Assembly: GCA_024639625.1 (NCBI GenBank)
Contig: JAHEIA010000019.1
Span: forward strand, 1-13,626
Length of the DNA stretch: 13,626 bases
Origin: Chromatiales bacterium
GTDB taxonomy: Bacteria; Pseudomonadota; Gammaproteobacteria; Chromatiales; Chromatiaceae
Direction of reading: 5' to 3'
In this document: positions 1 to 7,911 of the stretch, in pieces
How positions within the stretch are numbered: position 1 is the stretch's first letter
Layout: each line of letters starts with the position of its first letter
The notes under the pieces: generated by a model
What the model was told of the DNA's origin: nothing
The model's input: the letters and a program-made list of their open reading frames with translations, nothing else
Database searches by the model: none
Made by a program: the position numbers and the translations under genes

Positions 1-825
1 CAGATCGCTGTGACCAAGCAGCATCTGCACCACTCGCAGATCCGCTCCGTGGTTGAGCAAGTGGGTCGCGAACGCGTGGCGCAGGGTGTGCGGGGAAAGC
101 GGTTTCTCCACGCCGGCACACCGAGCGTGGCGCTTGATCAGATGCCAGAAGGCCTGACGGGTCATGCCAGCCCCGCGGCGCGTTGGAAACAACTCCACAC
201 ATAATCGCGCGCCGAGAAGATCGCTGCGCGGCCCTCGAGAAAATTGCTGCAGCCAGGTCAATGCCTCTTCGCCAAGAGGCACCAGGCGTTCCTTACCGCC
301 CTTGCCGAGGACTCGCCCCAGGCCCTGGGTGAGGCTCACCTGTTCCGGGCAAAGTTGCACCAGCTCCGACACCCGCAGACCGGTGGCATAGAGTACTTCG
401 AGCATGGTTCGGTCGCGAAATCCCTCCGGCGTCGCAACGTCCGGAGCGTCCAACAGCGCCTCCACTTCGGCCTCGGTCAACGAGTGGGGGAGCGGGCGGC
501 CCAGCTTTGGCGAGTCGATGCGCGCACAAGGATCGGCCCGCACCCAACCCTCACGCAGCGCGTGTTGATAGAACTGACGCAGGCAAGAGAGCAGGCGTGC
601 CGTCGAGCGCGGCTTTCGGCCGAGTAAAGAAAGGCCCGCCAGATAGTCGAGCAGATCTTGCCGCCGGGCGCCTGTCAGGCCGCGCCCGCGCGCCTCGCGC
701 AGCCAGCGGGCGACCGACTTGAGATCTGACTGATAGGCCGCGAGCGTGTTGTTGCTGAGCCCCCTTTCCATCCACAGGGCATCGGCAAAAGATTCGATCA
801 AGGCGCTGTCCGCCGCCTGCTTCAT
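1..825 (-). CDS. xerD: Site-specific tyrosine recombinase XerD (C-terminus cut by window edge)
   Basis: With XerC this enzyme resolves chromosome dimers at dif during division. The reading frame is open from an ATG at 825 to the window edge and gives 275 residues; the E. coli protein has 298. The N-terminal core-binding domain covers about residues 1-105. The catalytic domain shows R151 in ATGLRVSEL, K175 in LGKGGKERLVP, H246 and R249 in SPHTLRHAFATHLLNHG, and H272 in LLGHSDL. The nucleophilic tyrosine would lie just beyond base 1. The opening (MKQ...FADALWMERGLS..T) and the LPHSLTEAEVEALL linker match XerD rather than XerC. The start codon overlaps the ogt stop as ATGA, so the two are probably translationally coupled. 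The protein could be confirmed as XerD and not a mobile integrase by its housekeeping neighbours. Confidence 0.95.
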   Translation of the reverse strand, partial: MKQAADSALIESFADALWMERGLSNNTLAAYQSDLKSVARWLREARGRGLTGARRQDLLDYLAGLSLLGRKPRSTARLLSCLRQFYQHALREGWVRADPCARIDSPKLGRPLPHSLTEAEVEALLDAPDVATPEGFRDRTMLEVLYATGLRVSELVQLCPEQVSLTQGLGRVLGKGGKERLVPLGEEALTWLQQFSRGPRSDLLGARLCVELFPTRRGAGMTRQAFWHLIKRHARCAGVEKPLSPHTLRHAFATHLLNHGADLRVVQMLLGHSDL

Positions 826-1310
826 GCCCGCTCAGGAACCCCTTCGTGACGCAGCAGCCAGCGCTTTGCAGCAAGCTTCTTGCCACCCTTCGCTCCCGCA
901 TAGCCTCCCCAGCCATGCACCGCCACCACCCGGTGACAGGGCACGACGATCGGCACAGGGTTGGCCCGGCAGGCGTTCCCGATGGCGCGCGGGCTGGTGC
1001 CGAACTCCCCTGCCAATGCGCCATAGGTGCAGACGGTTCCTAGCGGAATCTGTTGCAGCCGCTGCCAGACCCGTTGCTGGAACGCGCTACCCTGCAGCGA
1101 CAGCGGGAGATCGAAACCGGGTCCCGGGTCCGCAAAGTACCGCCCGAGTTGGGCAGCAACCGCATGCTCGAATTCGGATCGTGCCGGGGCCTCTCGCAGC
1201 GGCCCATCGATATAGCGAATCTCGCTCAACGCGCCGCTCACGACCTGGAACGCAAGCCCCCCCAGGGGGGACCGCACAATGACCGAGGAGTCTGCTTGAA
1301 TGTTTCCCAT
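822..1310 (-). CDS. ogt: Methylated-DNA--[protein]-cysteine S-methyltransferase (Ogt/AGT type)
   Basis: A suicide repair protein that moves the alkyl group from O6-alkylguanine (and O4-alkylthymine) in DNA onto its own cysteine. The 162-residue product has the acceptor Cys125 in the signature IVVPCHRVV. The DNA-binding helix with the arginine finger is at SPRAIGNACRANP (R108), the asparagine hinge is N117, and the HEG segment at 155-157 supplies the conserved glutamate. Residues 1-70 form the poorly conserved N-terminal domain. There is no Ada-type regulatory domain, so this is a stand-alone Ogt-like enzyme. A GGAG Shine-Dalgarno lies 7 nt before the ATG, inside the 13-bp gap after sbcB. The 3' end overlaps xerD by 4 bp. 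The middle position in sbcB-ogt-xerD suggests co-expression with other DNA-maintenance functions. Confidence 0.95.
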   Translation of the reverse strand: MGNIQADSSVIVRSPLGGLAFQVVSGALSEIRYIDGPLREAPARSEFEHAVAAQLGRYFADPGPGFDLPLSLQGSAFQQRVWQRLQQIPLGTVCTYGALAGEFGTSPRAIGNACRANPVPIVVPCHRVVAVHGWGGYAGAKGGKKLAAKRWLLRHEGVPERA

Positions 1311-1323
1311 GCGCCGTCTCCGT

Positions 1324-2778
1324 CTATTGGTTCGCGCTCCCCGGGACTAGCTGCTTCGCATAACTCCTCAGCTCCTCAAGCACTTGTCGCTGTTCCGCGG
1401 TGTGGCTCGGGTCCGCCAGGAGTTCCGCGACACGCGCGAAGCACTCGTCTAAGGTGATAGAACCTGTATCGATTGTACCCGTAAGCCTGGCGATCCGCTG
1501 TTGCTCCCATCGCGCCTGTTCCTGCGGGGTAAGCGTATCCGGCCAGTTTCGCGCCCGATAACGCAGCAAGAGCTGCGGCAGTCGCGGGTCGTCGAAACCC
1601 GCTTCCAGGCTCGCCAGGCGCTGCGGTGAGGAACGGCGTACCATATCGATGCGCTTGCGATCTGCGTCGGAGAAGAAGCCGTCATACAGGGCTTGATCGG
1701 GATCGACTGCCGGCGGGAAAAAATCGACCGAGTAGATTCGCTCCAGCTTCTGCCGCAAGCCGTCCGCTGCCAGAAGCTGGTGACGTCTTGCCTCCGCCTG
1801 TTCGAGATCGATCTCCCACTCGCGAGCCCGATCCACGGTCAGGGTACGAATCGGGGCCAGCACCGGAGATTTATTCAGATGGATCTCCTTCAAACCGATC
1901 CTTTGCTCGCCGTCGGGAAGATCGCTCGATGCACGGTACATGCGTTCGCGTACCGCGTCCGGCTCTAGCGCCAGCAATGGCTCCGCATCATGGCGCAGAT
2001 CGAATACGACCACGCTGTTGCGGTTTCTCGGGTGGGCAGCAAGCGCCACCACCGGGCTGACGCACCCCAGGCGGGCCGGAATCCGCCGCGATACATGTAG
2101 CAGCAGCGGTTGACGACCCAGGTCCAAGAGACGGCTCGCAGCCGGCTTGCTCCGGTGGGCAACGGCATACTCGTAGAGTCGAGGTTGCCGGGCGCGCACC
2201 AGCTTGGCCAGCGCGATCGTGGCGTAGACGTCCGCCATTGCGTCGTGGGCCTCGCTGTGCTCGATGCCGTTGGCTGCCGAGAGGTCCTCGAGCCGGAAGC
2301 TCGGCGCGCCATCCTCGCGGATCGGCCAGGCGATGCCTTCCGGACGCAGGGCCCGGGCCAGACGCACGACATCGATGATGTCCCAACGGGAGTTTCCGTT
2401 TTGCCATTCCCGCGCATAGGGGTCGAAGAAGTTGCGATAGAGGGTAAAGCGGGTGACCTCGTCGTCGAAGCGGAGGCTATTGTAGCCGACCCCGCAGGTC
2501 CCGGCCCGCGCCAGCTGCTCGTGGATGAGTGAGATGAACTCCGCTTCACACAACCCCATGCGCAAGGCTCGCTGCGGTGTGATCCCGGTGATCAGACAGG
2601 CATCCGGCTCGGGGAGACAATCGCTCGCGGGTTTACAGTAGAGGAGCAGGGGTTCGCCGACGACATTCAATTCCAGGTCAGTGCGCACACCACCGAACTG
2701 GGCCGGACGGTCGCTGCGCGGATTCGCCCCCCAGGTCTCGTAGTCGTGCCAGTAATAGGTTCCGGAGTTCATGCTCAT
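1324..2778 (-). CDS. sbcB: Exodeoxyribonuclease I (SbcB)
   Basis: A processive 3'-5' exonuclease on single-stranded DNA, used in recombination and mismatch repair. With the ATG at 2778 the product is 484 residues (E. coli 475). Counting from the next ATG at 2772, DnaQ-fold catalytic residues align with E. coli: D10 and E12 in HDYETWG, D103 in RFDDEVTRF, H176 and D181 in EHSEAHDAMADV. SRWDIIDVVRLARALRPEGI and the PSFRLEDLSAANGIEHS block are typical of ExoI. The SH3-like and C-terminal helical domains follow. The frame extends to 2823, but that start has no Shine-Dalgarno and sits inside an inverted repeat; GGA 9 nt before 2778 favours the shorter form. The choice between 2778 and 2772 is open. 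The gene heads sbcB-ogt-xerD and lies just downstream of the rplS terminator. Confidence 0.95.
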   Translation of the reverse strand: MSMNSGTYYWHDYETWGANPRSDRPAQFGGVRTDLELNVVGEPLLLYCKPASDCLPEPDACLITGITPQRALRMGLCEAEFISLIHEQLARAGTCGVGYNSLRFDDEVTRFTLYRNFFDPYAREWQNGNSRWDIIDVVRLARALRPEGIAWPIREDGAPSFRLEDLSAANGIEHSEAHDAMADVYATIALAKLVRARQPRLYEYAVAHRSKPAASRLLDLGRQPLLLHVSRRIPARLGCVSPVVALAAHPRNRNSVVVFDLRHDAEPLLALEPDAVRERMYRASSDLPDGEQRIGLKEIHLNKSPVLAPIRTLTVDRAREWEIDLEQAEARRHQLLAADGLRQKLERIYSVDFFPPAVDPDQALYDGFFSDADRKRIDMVRRSSPQRLASLEAGFDDPRLPQLLLRYRARNWPDTLTPQEQARWEQQRIARLTGTIDTGSITLDECFARVAELLADPSHTAEQRQVLEELRSYAKQLVPGSANQ

Positions 2779-2810
2779 GACGCTTCGTCCGGCTTCCCTC
2801 GACGGCGGCT

Positions 2811-2840
2811 GCGCATAGACCATCGCATGGGTCTATGCGC
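2811..2840. repeat. Perfect 11-bp inverted repeat in the sbcB leader
   Basis: The arms GCGCATAGACC (2811-2821) and GGTCTATGCGC (2830-2840) are exact reverse complements around an 8-nt loop. The repeat sits between the rplS terminator and the sbcB start at 2778. No U-run follows the hairpin on either strand, so it is not an intrinsic terminator. It could be an operator or a 5'-UTR hairpin of the sbcB transcript. No clear sigma-70 promoter could be placed around it. Confidence 0.6.
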
Positions 2841-2843
2841 GGC

Positions 2844-2878
2844 AAAAAAAAACCATCCGGCGCAGACCGGATGGTTTT
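2844..2878 (-). terminator. Rho-independent terminator of the rpsP-rimM-trmD-rplS operon
   Basis: Read on the minus strand, a 12-bp stem (AAAACCATCCGG paired with CCGGATGGTTTT, 2867-2878 with 2849-2860) closes a 6-nt loop and runs into nine consecutive T (2852 down to 2844). It starts 28 bp after the rplS stop. The A-run on the other side also makes it symmetrical, but no plus-strand gene ends here. Confidence 0.93.
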
Positions 2879-2905
2879 CTTGATACGCGCCGTATCGGCG
2901 AGATG

Positions 2906-3250
2906 TCAAATCTTTTCTTTGATTCTCGCCGCCTTCCCGGTACGCCCGCGCAGGAAGTAGAGTTTCGCCCGACGCACGTCTCCCCGACGCACCACCTTGA
3001 TGTCGTTGAGCAGTGGACTATAAGTCTGGAAGCTGCGTTCCACACCCTCGCCGTGGGACATCTTGCGAACCGTGAAAGAGGAATTCAGACCGCGGTTGCG
3101 CTTGCCGATCACCACCCCTTCGAAGGCCTGCAGACGCTCGCGCGTCCCTTCCTTCACCTTTACCTGGACGACCACCGTGTCCCCTGGAGCAAAATCGGGT
3201 ACCTCGCGGGTGCTCTGCTCGGATTCGATTTCCTGGATCAGCTTGCTCAT
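2906..3250 (-). CDS. rplS: 50S ribosomal protein L19
   Basis: A large-subunit protein near the interface with the 30S subunit. The product from the ATG at 3250 is 114 residues, the normal family length (E. coli 115). Conserved blocks are [54 protein letters not shown] and the basic tail [13 protein letters not shown]. An in-frame TTG at 3259 would add three residues, but the AGGAG motif at 3260-3264 is spaced 9 nt from the ATG at 3250 and would abut the TTG. It is the last gene of the operon: 20 bp after trmD and followed by a strong terminator. Confidence 0.97.
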   Translation of the reverse strand: MSKLIQEIESEQSTREVPDFAPGDTVVVQVKVKEGTRERLQAFEGVVIGKRNRGLNSSFTVRKMSHGEGVERSFQTYSPLLNDIKVVRRGDVRRAKLYFLRGRTGKAARIKEKI

Positions 3251-3270
3251 GGCTATCAACTCCTGATTAC

Positions 3271-4014
3271 TTAGGCGTCCAAATGCGCCCGGATAAATTC
3301 TTCAAGTAAATCCCGCTCTTCTTGCGTCAAACTGCGCGCTTGCAGCAGATCGGGACGACGCGACCAGGTGCGGCCCAGGGACTGCTTTAGCCGCCACCGG
3401 CGTATGACCTCATGATTCCCGCCCAGCAACACTTCCGGTACCCGCTGTCCTGCGAACTCTTCCGGCCGGGTGTAGTGCGGGCAGTCGAGCAGGCCTGCCA
3501 TGTGCGAATCCTGCTCCGCCGAATCCGCGTGCCCCAGCGCCCCGGGAAGCATGCGGATCACCGCATCCATCAACGCCATCGCGGCAAGCTCCCCGCCGCT
3601 CAGGACATAATCTCCGAGCGACCACTCTTCGTCCACTAACAGGTCGCTTATCCGCTCGTCGATCCCTTCGTAGCGACCGCAGACCAGGATCATGCCGGCA
3701 CGTTCGCGAGCGATCTCCCTGATCCGCTCCTGGGTCAACCGGCGTCCCTGCGGGCTGAGATAAGCTACCAAGGAACCCGGGGCCGCCCGTTTCGCAGCCT
3801 CGATCGCCGCCTGCAACGGCTCGGGCTTCATCAGCATACCCGGTCCGCCGCCATAGGGACGGTCGTCCACTGTCCGGTGCACGTCGCTGGTGTAATCCCG
3901 CGGGTTCCACAGGGTCATCCGCGCGATACCCCGCGCCAACGCCCGGCTGCTCACGCCATATTCCGCGAGCGCAGAGAACATCCCCGGCAACACGCTGACC
4001 ACATCGAAACGCAT
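3271..4014 (-). CDS. trmD: tRNA (guanine-37-N1)-methyltransferase TrmD
   Basis: Methylates G37 next to the anticodon with SAM, which prevents +1 frameshifting. The product is 247 residues, as expected for the family. The trefoil-knot SAM site is seen as YLSPQGRRL (85-93), [10 protein letters not shown] (112-121) and [11 protein letters not shown] (132-142). R154 and D169, catalytic residues in characterised TrmD, are conserved, as are [13 protein letters not shown] and [16 protein letters not shown]. The C-terminal tRNA-binding helical domain is complete. The start lies 19 bp after the rimM stop, with only a weak purine-rich ribosome-binding site. It forms the usual rpsP-rimM-trmD-rplS order, which couples ribosome synthesis with tRNA and 16S maturation. 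Confidence 0.97.
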   Translation of the reverse strand: MRFDVVSVLPGMFSALAEYGVSSRALARGIARMTLWNPRDYTSDVHRTVDDRPYGGGPGMLMKPEPLQAAIEAAKRAAPGSLVAYLSPQGRRLTQERIREIARERAGMILVCGRYEGIDERISDLLVDEEWSLGDYVLSGGELAAMALMDAVIRMLPGALGHADSAEQDSHMAGLLDCPHYTRPEEFAGQRVPEVLLGGNHEVIRRWRLKQSLGRTWSRRPDLLQARSLTQEERDLLEEFIRAHLDA

Positions 4015-4033
4015 GGGCTCGCCGAGCTCCGGC

Positions 4034-4552
4034 TCAGAAATCCCGATCCCAGTCCACCACCAACAGGCCGGCGCTGAGATCCACTTTGCGGACCACCCTT
4101 TGCCAAAGAAAGGGGATCAGCCGCTCGCGCTCCCCGCGCACGACCATGACGTCGTTCGCGCCGGTCGCAAACAGGTGGTCGATTCGACCCAGCTCGACCC
4201 CATCGGTCGTCTCGACCCGCAACCCCTGCAAGTCGGCCCAATAAAACTCATCCTGCGGCAGATCCGGCAGCTCCGCCCGGCTGACACCGATGTCGCACCC
4301 GACGAGGTCCGCCGCTTGATCGCGGCTCGAACAGCCTTCGAGTTTAGCGAGAATCCCTTTCCCGTGAACCTGACCCTCGCTCAGCCGGTGCGCCGCCCAG
4401 CCGCCCGCCCGGCCAAGATACCAGTGCGAATACTCGAGAATATTGCTCCGCGGCACCGTGTGGGAGAAGACGCGCACCCAGCCGCGAACGCCAAAAACGC
4501 CGCTCACCCGGCCCATGACAACGATCTCGGGGGCGGAGTATTCCTCAACCAT
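4034..4552 (-). CDS. rimM: 16S rRNA maturation factor RimM
   Basis: Binds S19 and helps mature the 30S head domain. The 172-residue product has the N-terminal RimM beta-barrel ([20 protein letters not shown], about 10-29) and the C-terminal PRC-barrel ([48 protein letters not shown]). The frame is open upstream to 4672, but that extension would run antiparallel to nothing and overlap the end of rpsP in another frame. The ATG at 4552 matches the family N-terminus and has GGGAG 9 nt upstream. The gap to the rpsP stop is then 56 bp. Confidence 0.95.
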   Translation of the reverse strand: MVEEYSAPEIVVMGRVSGVFGVRGWVRVFSHTVPRSNILEYSHWYLGRAGGWAAHRLSEGQVHGKGILAKLEGCSSRDQAADLVGCDIGVSRAELPDLPQDEFYWADLQGLRVETTDGVELGRIDHLFATGANDVMVVRGERERLIPFLWQRVVRKVDLSAGLLVVDWDRDF

Positions 4553-4608
4553 GAGCCCGCGCTCCCGCACCGCGCGCCGACAAGGCGCGCAAGCGCCACC
4601 CAAGCCGG

Positions 4609-4848
4609 TCAGGCTCCCTTTTTCAACAGCTTGGCGACAGCCTCCGAGGGCTTCGCCCCGGTCGACATCCAATGCTCAACCCGCTCGCGGTCGATGCGCA
4701 GGGCTTCCGCGGCGCCGCGCGCCACCGGATTATAGAACCCGACACGTTCGATAGAGCGCCCATCGCGACCGTTGCGGTTGTCGGTAACGACGATGTGATA
4801 GAACGGCTGCTTCTTCGCGCCGGCTCTCGAAAGACGAATGCTTACCAT
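4609..4848 (-). CDS. rpsP: 30S ribosomal protein S16
   Basis: A small-subunit protein needed for early 30S assembly. The product is 79 residues (E. coli 82). [20 protein letters not shown], then [19 protein letters not shown] and the [16 protein letters not shown] segment are family hallmarks. A GGTGG ribosome-binding site lies about 5 nt before the ATG. It is the first gene of the rpsP-rimM-trmD-rplS operon and has its own promoter and a hairpin-bearing leader in the 101-bp gap behind ffh. Confidence 0.97.
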   Translation of the reverse strand: MVSIRLSRAGAKKQPFYHIVVTDNRNGRDGRSIERVGFYNPVARGAAEALRIDRERVEHWMSTGAKPSEAVAKLLKKGA

Positions 4849-4877
4849 ATTCCACCCTGAGACAAATTCTCTGCGAG

Positions 4878-4897
4878 CCCGCTGCCCAAGCAGCAGG
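4878..4897 (-). promoter_or_regulatory. Hairpin at the 5' end of the rpsP leader RNA
   Basis: In the minus-strand RNA, eight consecutive pairs (one G-U) close a UUGG tetraloop (4886-4889). With transcription starting near 4901, the hairpin begins about four nucleotides into the message and ends about 30 nt before the ATG. No U-run follows, so it is not a terminator. Protection of the 5' end or autoregulation by a ribosomal protein is possible; nothing here decides between them. Confidence 0.5.
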
Positions 4898-4907
4898 GGA
4901 ACCGCGC

Positions 4908-4935
4908 ATTGTACTGAATTTCCGCGAAATGTGAA
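4908..4935 (-). promoter_or_regulatory. Sigma-70 promoter of the rpsP operon
   Basis: On the minus strand, -35 TTCACA (4930-4935) and -10 TACAAT (4908-4913) are separated by 16 bp. The predicted start near 4901 gives a leader of about 52 nt to the rpsP ATG. No terminator for ffh is visible between 4936 and 4949, so some read-through from ffh is likely. Confidence 0.7.
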
Positions 4936-4949
4936 GGCCTGTGATGCGC

Positions 4950-6311
4950 TTAGAAAGGGAATCCCCCGGGGGGCATGCGACCGCGCATACCCCGCATCAT
5001 CTTCGCCATACCTCCGCCCTTCATCCTTTTCATCATCTTCTGCATCTGATCGAACTGTTTGAGCAGCCGATTCACGTCCTGCACCTGGGTGCCGGAGCCC
5101 GCCGCGATGCGCCGCTTGCGGGAACCCTTGATCACTGCCGGGAAGCGCCTCTCTTGCCGGGTCATCGAATTGACGATGGCGATCATCTTGCCCATTTCCT
5201 TATCGTTGACCTGATTCTTCACCTGCTCCGGCACCTGCTGCATCCCCGGGAGCTTGTCCAGCAGGGCGCCGACGCCGCCTAGATTGTTCATCTGCTGCAT
5301 CTGCTCGCGAAAGTCGTCCAGGTCGAATCCCTTCCCCTTCTTCAGCTTGCTCGCGAGATGCTCCGCCTTGTCGCGGTCGATCCTGCGTTCCACGTCCTCG
5401 ACCAGACTGAGTACGTCCCCCATCCCGAGGATCCGCGAAGCGACCCGGTCTGGGTAGAAGGGCTCCAGAGCCGCCGTCTTCTCTCCCACACCGAGGAATT
5501 TGATCGGCTTGCCGGTGATCTCACGGATCGAAAGCGCCGCACCGCCACGGGCATCGCCGTCCGCCTTGGTCAAGATCACACCGGTCAGCGGTAACGCCGC
5601 ATCGAACGCCTTGGCGGTATTAGCGGCATCCTGGCCGGTCATGCTGTCGACGACGAACAAGGTCTCGGTCGGCTGCAGCAACCCGTGCAGCTCGCGGATC
5701 TCACCCATCATCTCCTCGTCCACGTGCAACCGGCCGGCGGTGTCGACGATCAACACGTCGGCGAAGCGCTTGCGCGCGTCGGCGAACGCCTGCTCGGCGA
5801 TGGCAGACGGACGCTGATCCGCTTGGCTGGGGAAGAAATCAACCCCGACCTCTCCCGCCAGGGTCGCAAGCTGCTCGATGGCGGCGGGACGATAGACGTC
5901 GCAGCTGACCACGCTGACCGACTTTTTCTGCCGCTCCTTCAACCAGCGGGCCAGCTTGGCGACCGTGGTGGTCTTGCCGGAACCCTGCAGGCCGGCCATC
6001 AGGATCACCACCGGCGGCTGGGCCGCCAGGTTCAGTCCCTCGTTGGCCTCGCCCATGACGGCAACCATCTCGTCGCGCACGATCTTGATCAGCATCTGAC
6101 CGGGGCTGAGGCTCCTGAGCACCTCCTCGCCCATGGCCTTCTCGCGCACCTGGTCGACGAAGCGACGAACTACCGGAAGCGCGACGTCCGCCTCGAGCAG
6201 CGCCATGCGCACCTCGCGCAGGGTGTCCTTGATGTTGTCCTCGCTGAGTCGAGCCTGCCCGCGCAGGTCTTTGAGCACCCTACCGAGGCGTTGCGTAAGA
6301 TTGTCGAACAT
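4950..6311 (-). CDS. ffh: Signal recognition particle protein Ffh (SRP54 GTPase)
   Basis: Binds 4.5S RNA and signal sequences of nascent membrane proteins and delivers ribosomes to FtsY at the inner membrane. The 453 residues equal the E. coli length. Domains in order: N domain (1-95); G domain with P-loop GLQGSGKTT (107-115), DVYRPAA (138-144), DTAGR (190-194) and TKADG (248-252); and the methionine-rich M domain from about 328, with the RNA-binding [12 protein letters not shown] (397-408) and a Met-rich tail. The frame stays open to 6365, but the start at 6311 gives the canonical [10 protein letters not shown]-terminus. The likely promoter would start transcription at about 6366, leaving no room for the long form. 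Confidence 0.97.
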   Translation of the reverse strand: MFDNLTQRLGRVLKDLRGQARLSEDNIKDTLREVRMALLEADVALPVVRRFVDQVREKAMGEEVLRSLSPGQMLIKIVRDEMVAVMGEANEGLNLAAQPPVVILMAGLQGSGKTTTVAKLARWLKERQKKSVSVVSCDVYRPAAIEQLATLAGEVGVDFFPSQADQRPSAIAEQAFADARKRFADVLIVDTAGRLHVDEEMMGEIRELHGLLQPTETLFVVDSMTGQDAANTAKAFDAALPLTGVILTKADGDARGGAALSIREITGKPIKFLGVGEKTAALEPFYPDRVASRILGMGDVLSLVEDVERRIDRDKAEHLASKLKKGKGFDLDDFREQMQQMNNLGGVGALLDKLPGMQQVPEQVKNQVNDKEMGKMIAIVNSMTRQERRFPAVIKGSRKRRIAAGSGTQVQDVNRLLKQFDQMQKMMKRMKGGGMAKMMRGMRGRMPPGGFPF

Positions 6312-6507
6312 GGGGCTTGGTGTCCTGCAGCCGCAGCTGCCTGTGATTAACCTGAAACGGCACAAACTTTAAATTATAACCAAATTCGGCCCCGATCCCG
6401 ATTGCCGGAAGCGAGTATCCGGCACCCGCGGCCGCCCGGCACCCTGCGGAGCCTCTTCCCATCGCGGCGAAATCTATGCAATCATCAGCGCTCCATGGGA
6501 AACGGCA
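6312..6507. other. Divergent intergenic region between ffh and ypjD
   Basis: This 196-bp spacer must hold the promoters of both ffh (minus) and ypjD (plus). It contains the TATAAT box for ffh and a short inverted repeat GCCGGA/TCCGGC (6404-6409 and 6418-6423, 8-nt loop). For ypjD only a weak TATGCA at 6474-6479 was found, so its promoter is not convincingly located. No small gene is supported. Confidence 0.6.
6373..6378 (-). promoter_or_regulatory. -10 box of the probable ffh promoter
   Basis: TATAAT on the minus strand is a perfect -10 hexamer and would start transcription near 6366, about 54 nt before the ffh ATG. The -35 region at the right distance (about 6396-6401) is poor, so activity may depend on an activator or the box may be fortuitous. 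Confidence 0.5.
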
Positions 6508-7314
6508 ATGCATTACACACTGATCGCAATCCTCGCTGTCGCCGCTTATCTGGTTAGCGGTCTGATCATCGCCGTTCGGCTGTTCCGCGGCGATCAACAC
6601 GCCCCGCCGCGGGCCCTGGGGATTCTCGTTGGCCTGGCGGCGATCCTGCTGCACGCAGCCGTTCTGTTCCAGGACATCTTCACCGCAAGCGGAATCAATC
6701 TTGCGTTCTTTAACGCGCTCTCCCTTATCGCCTGGACCATCGCGCTGCTGCTGCTGATCTCGAGCCTGGGCAAGCCGGTGGAGAATCTCGGTATCCTGCT
6801 GCTGCCCCTTGCAGCAATCGCTATCGTGCTGGAACTACGTTATCCGTCCGTGCGCCCGCTCGGCGAAACTGCGACCTTGGGACTCAAGGTGCACATCCTG
6901 GTCTCGCTGCTCGCGTACAGCCTGTTGACGCTGGCCAGCGTGCAAGCAGTCCTCTTGGCAATTCAAGATCAGCACCTGCGCAATCGCCATCCGGGAGGCT
7001 TCATTCGGGCCCTGCCGCCGCTGCAAACCATGGAAACGCTGCTGTTCGAGATGATCGCTGTGGGATTCTTTCTGCTCAGCCTGGCGCTGGTAAGCGGCTT
7101 CATGTTTCTCGAGGACCTGTTTGCCCAACATCTAGTGCACAAGACCGTATTGTCCATCACCTCATGGATCGTCTTCGGTGTGCTGCTTTGGGGCCGCTAC
7201 CGTTTCGGTTGGCGTGGCCGCACCGCGATCGGCTGGACCTTGGGGGGGGTCGCCGTTTTGATGCTCGCCTATCTGGGCAGCAAAGCGGTGTTGGAGCTGA
7301 TCCTCCAGCGCTGA
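6508..7314 (+). CDS. ypjD: YpjD-type inner-membrane protein of the CcsA/HemX cytochrome c assembly family
   Basis: The 268-residue product is an integral membrane protein with about eight hydrophobic segments (roughly 3-26, 36-55, 65-88, 93-110, 126-152, 183-201, 211-228, 239-264). Histidines H129 and H211 occupy positions typical of heme-handling CcsA-like proteins. The C-terminal LLWGRYRFGWRGRTAIGW and LAYLGSK segments closely resemble E. coli YpjD, which also sits next to ffh. The exact function of YpjD is not established; a role in heme or cytochrome c handling is inferred from the superfamily. GGGA about 7 nt before the ATG is a plausible ribosome-binding site. The last 153 bp overlap, tail to tail, the 3' end of the transferase gene on the other strand. 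Confidence 0.9.
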   Translation: MHYTLIAILAVAAYLVSGLIIAVRLFRGDQHAPPRALGILVGLAAILLHAAVLFQDIFTASGINLAFFNALSLIAWTIALLLLISSLGKPVENLGILLLPLAAIAIVLELRYPSVRPLGETATLGLKVHILVSLLAYSLLTLASVQAVLLAIQDQHLRNRHPGGFIRALPPLQTMETLLFEMIAVGFFLLSLALVSGFMFLEDLFAQHLVHKTVLSITSWIVFGVLLWGRYRFGWRGRTAIGWTLGGVAVLMLAYLGSKAVLELILQR

Positions 7315-7911
7315 GCCCGGGAGGTCCTCCGGGCGATCCAAGTCCCGCATCACCGGCAACTCCCGCCACCGCCAACCCAGGCTGCGAAGCCGCGCACGGG
7401 TTTGCTCGAGCACCCGAGGCCCACCCCAGGCGATCCCTCGGAACAGCCTTGGGTCCAAGCGTCGCAATCCCATGAGTACATAGCCGCCGTCCGCCGCTGG
7501 CCCGAGCACTGCGGCACTGCCTCGGCCCAGCCAGCGCAAGGCGCACGCCACCGCGACGGAATCGAGCTCGGGACAATCCGTGCCGATCAAGACCGCCGGT
7601 TCGCCACGCCTTAGGGCAGCCCGGGTGGCATTGCACATGCGGCGGCCCAGATCGCCCTCCCCTTGCGCATGGAGCGTGAGCCGAAATTCAGCCGCCAGCG
7701 CTGCGAACAGGGGATGACGAGTATCCGGTGCACACCAGAGCTGAATCGGGCACAGCCGCGCCCGCGCATGACGCTCCACCGTTTGCAGCAACAAGTGTCG
7801 CGCCAAATCCGCCGCCGCCTGCGCGCCAAGCCGGGGAATCAGGCGCGTCTTCACCGCCCCCGGTTCCGGTGCCTTGGCGAAGATCAGGAGTCGGGCCCGG
7901 GGGAACCGCAC
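7162..7911 (-). CDS. rSAM/selenodomain-associated transferase 1 (TIGR04282, DUF2064 glycosyltransferase-like)
   Basis: A small GT-A-like nucleotidyl/glycosyl transferase of unknown substrate. The GTG at 7911 gives 249 residues; the longer open frame up to 8235 lies inside the preceding gene and shows no family similarity. Core motifs are LLIFAKAPEPGAVKTRL (8-24, like nucleotide-sugar pyrophosphorylases), GEGDLGRRM (84-92), VLIGTDCPEL (107-116) and LGPAADGGYVLMGL (136-149), ending with LPVMRDLDRPEDLP (185-198). Family similarity stops about there. Residues 200-249 are polar, low-complexity, and wholly antisense to the last codons of ypjD. The start overlaps the upstream transferase by 28 bp. 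The family is named for co-occurrence with the radical SAM protein encoded upstream, which supports a shared pathway. The GTG start is the least certain point. Confidence 0.85.
   Translation of the reverse strand: MRFPRARLLIFAKAPEPGAVKTRLIPRLGAQAAADLARHLLLQTVERHARARLCPIQLWCAPDTRHPLFAALAAEFRLTLHAQGEGDLGRRMCNATRAALRRGEPAVLIGTDCPELDSVAVACALRWLGRGSAAVLGPAADGGYVLMGLRRLDPRLFRGIAWGGPRVLEQTRARLRSLGWRWRELPVMRDLDRPEDLPGSALEDQLQHRFAAQIGEHQNGDPPQGPADRGAATPTETVAAPKQHTEDDP

Noticed and set aside
551..1024. Minus-strand open frame across the xerD-ogt junction, and many plus-strand frames across the minus-strand genes
   Set aside because: They are frame shadows expected in GC-rich DNA; the genes on the coding strand carry clear family motifs.
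4553..4672. Forty-residue N-terminal extension of RimM
   Set aside because: It overlaps the rpsP 3' end in another frame, and the ATG at 4552 with its own GGGAG matches the family start.
6312..6365. Eighteen-residue N-terminal extension of Ffh
   Set aside because: It would start at about the predicted transcription start, and Ffh from 6311 already has the full 453 residues.
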